From Fimbriimonadaceae bacterium (GTDB taxonomy: Bacteria; Armatimonadota; Fimbriimonadia; Fimbriimonadales; Fimbriimonadaceae): 7,601 nt of DNA. How positions within the stretch are numbered: position 1 is the stretch's first letter; each line of letters opens with the position of its first letter. The notes below the pieces were generated by a model. The model worked only from the letters and a program-made list of their open reading frames with translations, was not told the origin of the DNA and made no database searches. Shown piece after piece: positions 5,835-7,601 of this stretch. Both the position numbers and the translations under genes were made by a program. Where the stretch lies: the NCBI GenBank assembly GCA_014380605.1, contig JACMJO010000485.1:1-7601 (forward strand). The letters run 5' to 3'.

Positions 5835-7296
5835 ACCGAATCAGCTTCTCTTCCGTGGCCCCGGCGCGAGCAACCTCACCAACGATAGCGCCCTCGCGGA
5901 AAACCAGGATTCGGTCGGCCATGTTGATCAGCTCGGGAAGCTCACTGGAAACCATGAGGACCGCCTTGCCTGAAGCTGTAACTTCGCGCAAAATGTCGTA
6001 GATTTCGCTCTTCGCCCCGACGTCCACGCCTCGGGTTGGCTCATCCACCATCAACACGTCGCACTCGGCGGCGAGCCACTTGGCAAGAACAACTTTCTGC
6101 TGATTTCCACCCGAGAGACCGCCCGTGATCGACTCCAGCCCCGGCGCGCGGATGCGCAAACGGTCGAAGTACCTCTGCGCCGTATCTCTCTCCTTTCCGC
6201 GCTGGACAAACCCTAGCTTGGCAAGGCGTGGGAGGAGGGGGAGAGTTTCGTTCTCGCGAATCCGCATTCCCAGTATGATCCCGTGTCGCTTTCGATCCTC
6301 AGGCACCATGCCGATTCGATTCGAGGTCGAGCGCTCCGGTCTGCCCAGTCGCAACTGTTGACCATGCACCTGAACCTGGCCGGTCGTCCGCTTGTCAAGC
6401 CCGAAGATTGCTTCTAAAACCTCGGTGCGGCCCGCCCCGACGAGTCCGGCAAAGCCCAAAATCTCACCTTTGCGAACTTCGAAAGACACATCGCGAAACT
6501 TGCCGGGACTTTGCAGACCTTGGACAGCTAGGGCGACTTCACCAAGCTCACCATGGCCGCATACGCCAACCTGAAGATCGCGACCGATCATCGCGGCCAC
6601 AAGGGAGTCGTGGTCGAACTCGTCGGCAGGCTTCGTCGCGACATGACGCCCGTCTCTCAGAACGGTAATCGTATCGCAAAGCCGGAAAATCTCGTTCATC
6701 CGATGCGAGATGTAGATGCAGGTGACGCCGTCGGCTTTGAGCTGATCGATGAGCCCAAACAGCCTCTCCGACTCCGAGTGGGAAAGCGAGGAAGTTGGCT
6801 CATCGAAGATCAGAATGTTCGCGCCTTTTGCCACCGCCCCCGCGATCTGAACCAATTGTTGGACCGCGACCGGAAGTGAGCCCAAACGAGCTTGGGGATC
6901 GACTTTGGCCCCGATTCGATCCAACGCCTTCTCGGCTCGCGAAACCATTTCCGAGCGATCCACAAAGACGCCTTTGTGGGGCGTATCGCCCAGGCATAAG
7001 TTTTCTGCCACCGACAGGTTTTCGCAGAAAAGCAACTCCTGGTGAACCATCCCAATCCCGGCCCGTACGGCCTCGCCCGGGTCGGCAAATGTAACCTGCT
7101 GTCCCTCCAGAAGAACGACTCCTACGTCCGGGTGGATCAGTCCGCAGATCACCTTCCCAAGTGTGCTTTTGCCCGCACCGTTCTCTCCCATCAGGGCATG
7201 AACCGAGCCTGCCTGGATAGAGACGTCGACGGAGTCGAGCGCGGTCACACCAGGATAGTGCTTGGTGATCCCGTTAAGTTCAAGCACTGCGCTCAT
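5818..7296 (-). CDS. RbsA-like two-domain ATPase of a CUT2 sugar importer
   Basis: A 492-residue cytoplasmic protein with two fused ABC domains, the energy subunit of a ribose/xylose/galactose-type importer. Domain 1 has Walker A GENGAGKST (37-45), Q-loop Q86, a divergent signature LPVAVQQLVQIA (141-152), Walker B ILIFDEPTSSL (161-171) with E166, and H198. Domain 2 has the degenerate Walker A GLVGAGRTE (284-292, Arg in place of the Lys), a canonical signature LSGGNQQK (394-401), Walker B DVLMVDEPTRGVDVG (413-427) with E419, and Ser in place of the H-loop His (MVSSELPE). This pairing of degenerate and intact motifs is normal for RbsA/MglA/XylG proteins. The sugar cannot be inferred. The ATG at 7296 has AAGGAG nine bases upstream and overlaps the permease stop as ATGA. 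The gene ends directly against the stop of the convergent CUT1 permease. It fits RbsC-type permeases, not MalF/MalG types, so it is unlikely to power the neighbouring importer. Confidence 0.96.
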   Translation of the reverse strand: MSAVLELNGITKHYPGVTALDSVDVSIQAGSVHALMGENGAGKSTLGKVICGLIHPDVGVVLLEGQQVTFADPGEAVRAGIGMVHQELLFCENLSVAENLCLGDTPHKGVFVDRSEMVSRAEKALDRIGAKVDPQARLGSLPVAVQQLVQIAGAVAKGANILIFDEPTSSLSHSESERLFGLIDQLKADGVTCIYISHRMNEIFRLCDTITVLRDGRHVATKPADEFDHDSLVAAMIGRDLQVGVCGHGELGEVALAVQGLQSPGKFRDVSFEVRKGEILGFAGLVGAGRTEVLEAIFGLDKRTTGQVQVHGQQLRLGRPERSTSNRIGMVPEDRKRHGIILGMRIRENETLPLLPRLAKLGFVQRGKERDTAQRYFDRLRIRAPGLESITGGLSGGNQQKVVLAKWLAAECDVLMVDEPTRGVDVGAKSEIYDILREVTASGKAVLMVSSELPELINMADRILVFREGAIVGEVARAGATEEKLIRLMTGI

Positions 7297-7601
7297 TTTA
7301 ACATTCTCCTTGCCGCGAATCTGCCAGACGCCTGATCCAAAACCACGGCAACCACAACCGCGCAGCCGATGATAATCGATTCAAAATTCTGATCGAAGTG
7401 AAGGGTTCGGATCGACTGCCGGATCAGCACAATCAGCAGGGCCCCGAGCATCGCGCCCAATGCCGTGCCTTTTCCTCCAAGCAATGAAGCTCCGCCCACT
7501 ACCGCCGACGCGATGACAAAGAGCTCGTAACCCGTGGCATCAGCGCTCGAAGCCGCCCCATAGTACGAGCATCCGGCGAACGCGGCGAATCCGGCAAGCA
7601 G
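7293..7601 (-). CDS. RbsC-like permease of the CUT2 sugar importer (C-terminal part only)
   Basis: The reading frame is open to the right edge of the window, giving the last 102 residues of an inner-membrane permease; its start and most membrane helices lie beyond 7601. The segment YELFVIASAVVGGASLLGGKG is the highly conserved loop of the RbsC/XylH/AraH family (usually a Y-E-L-x-x-I-A-A-V-x-G-G-x-S-L-x-G-G-x-G pattern). It is followed by a hydrophobic helix (LGAMLGALLIVLIRQ) and a last helix (IIIGCAVVVAVVLDQ) before a short basic tail. The stop TGA overlaps the ATPase ATG. The rest of this importer, including its binding protein, is expected further right. A GTG codon at 7499 is internal and is not the start. 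Confidence 0.93.
   Translation of the reverse strand: MLAGFAAFAGCSYYGAASSADATGYELFVIASAVVGGASLLGGKGTALGAMLGALLIVLIRQSIRTLHFDQNFESIIIGCAVVVAVVLDQASGRFAARRMLK
7306..7311 (-). promoter_or_regulatory. Shine-Dalgarno for the RbsA-like ATPase
   Basis: AAGGAG on the minus strand, nine bases before the ATG at 7296 and inside the 3' end of the permease gene. It fixes the ATPase start and shows the pair is translated as one operon. Confidence 0.7.

Noticed and set aside
6553..7094. Overlapping open frames on the plus strand opposite the RbsA-like ATPase
   Set aside because: Antisense shadows of a clearly real ATPase gene; the translations are Arg/Pro-rich without any family pattern.

Overview
The window is ordinary bacterial chromosome: densely coding, GC roughly in the mid-to-upper 50s by eye, and with no stretch over 300 bases lacking a gene. 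I see no mobile element, CRISPR array, tRNA or rRNA. Two cues suggest a diderm (Gram-negative-type) bacterium: a membrane-anchored protein with a BamE-like domain, and a solute-binding lipoprotein with a standard lipobox. The phylum cannot be fixed from this sequence. A little-studied environmental lineage such as Armatimonadota would fit the style of the genes, but that is a weak guess.

Layout. Positions 1-2552 hold four genes on the minus strand. In transcription order they are a small membrane-anchored protein with a BamE/SmpA-like domain (2157-2552), an M42-family metallo-aminopeptidase (1065-2111), a very small MerR-type DNA-binding protein (683-982, or from 958), and a family 2 glycosyltransferase with an N-terminal TPR-like region (1-693) that runs off the left edge. 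The first pair are 45 bases apart. The second pair overlap by 11 bases. An 82-106 base gap containing a perfect 10-bp inverted repeat separates the pairs.

A short divergent intergenic region (2553-2639) leads into a plus-strand operon for a CUT1 (MalEFG-type) carbohydrate ABC importer: solute-binding lipoprotein (2640-3926), MalF-like permease (3929-4813) and MalG-like permease (4810-5817). The last has two extra N-terminal membrane segments. No ATPase is encoded with it, so the importer presumably uses a shared MsmK/UgpC/MalK-type ATPase from elsewhere.

That operon meets, stop codon against stop codon with no base between, a minus-strand CUT2 (ribose-type) importer operon: a two-domain RbsA-like ATPase (5818-7296) and the C-terminal end of an RbsC-like permease (7293-7601), whose stop overlaps the ATPase start in an ATGA. 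The RbsA-like ATPase belongs with its RbsC-like neighbour and should not be taken as the missing energy subunit of the CUT1 system.

Taken together, the right two thirds encode two unrelated sugar-uptake systems placed tail to tail. The left third is a housekeeping or stress-type gene set whose functions are not obviously linked. I found no strong evidence for an undescribed system. The points most worth checking are the two gene-end hairpins that hold stop codons in their loops, the NAGGN-type M42 peptidase found away from its usual partners, and the extended MalG-like permease.
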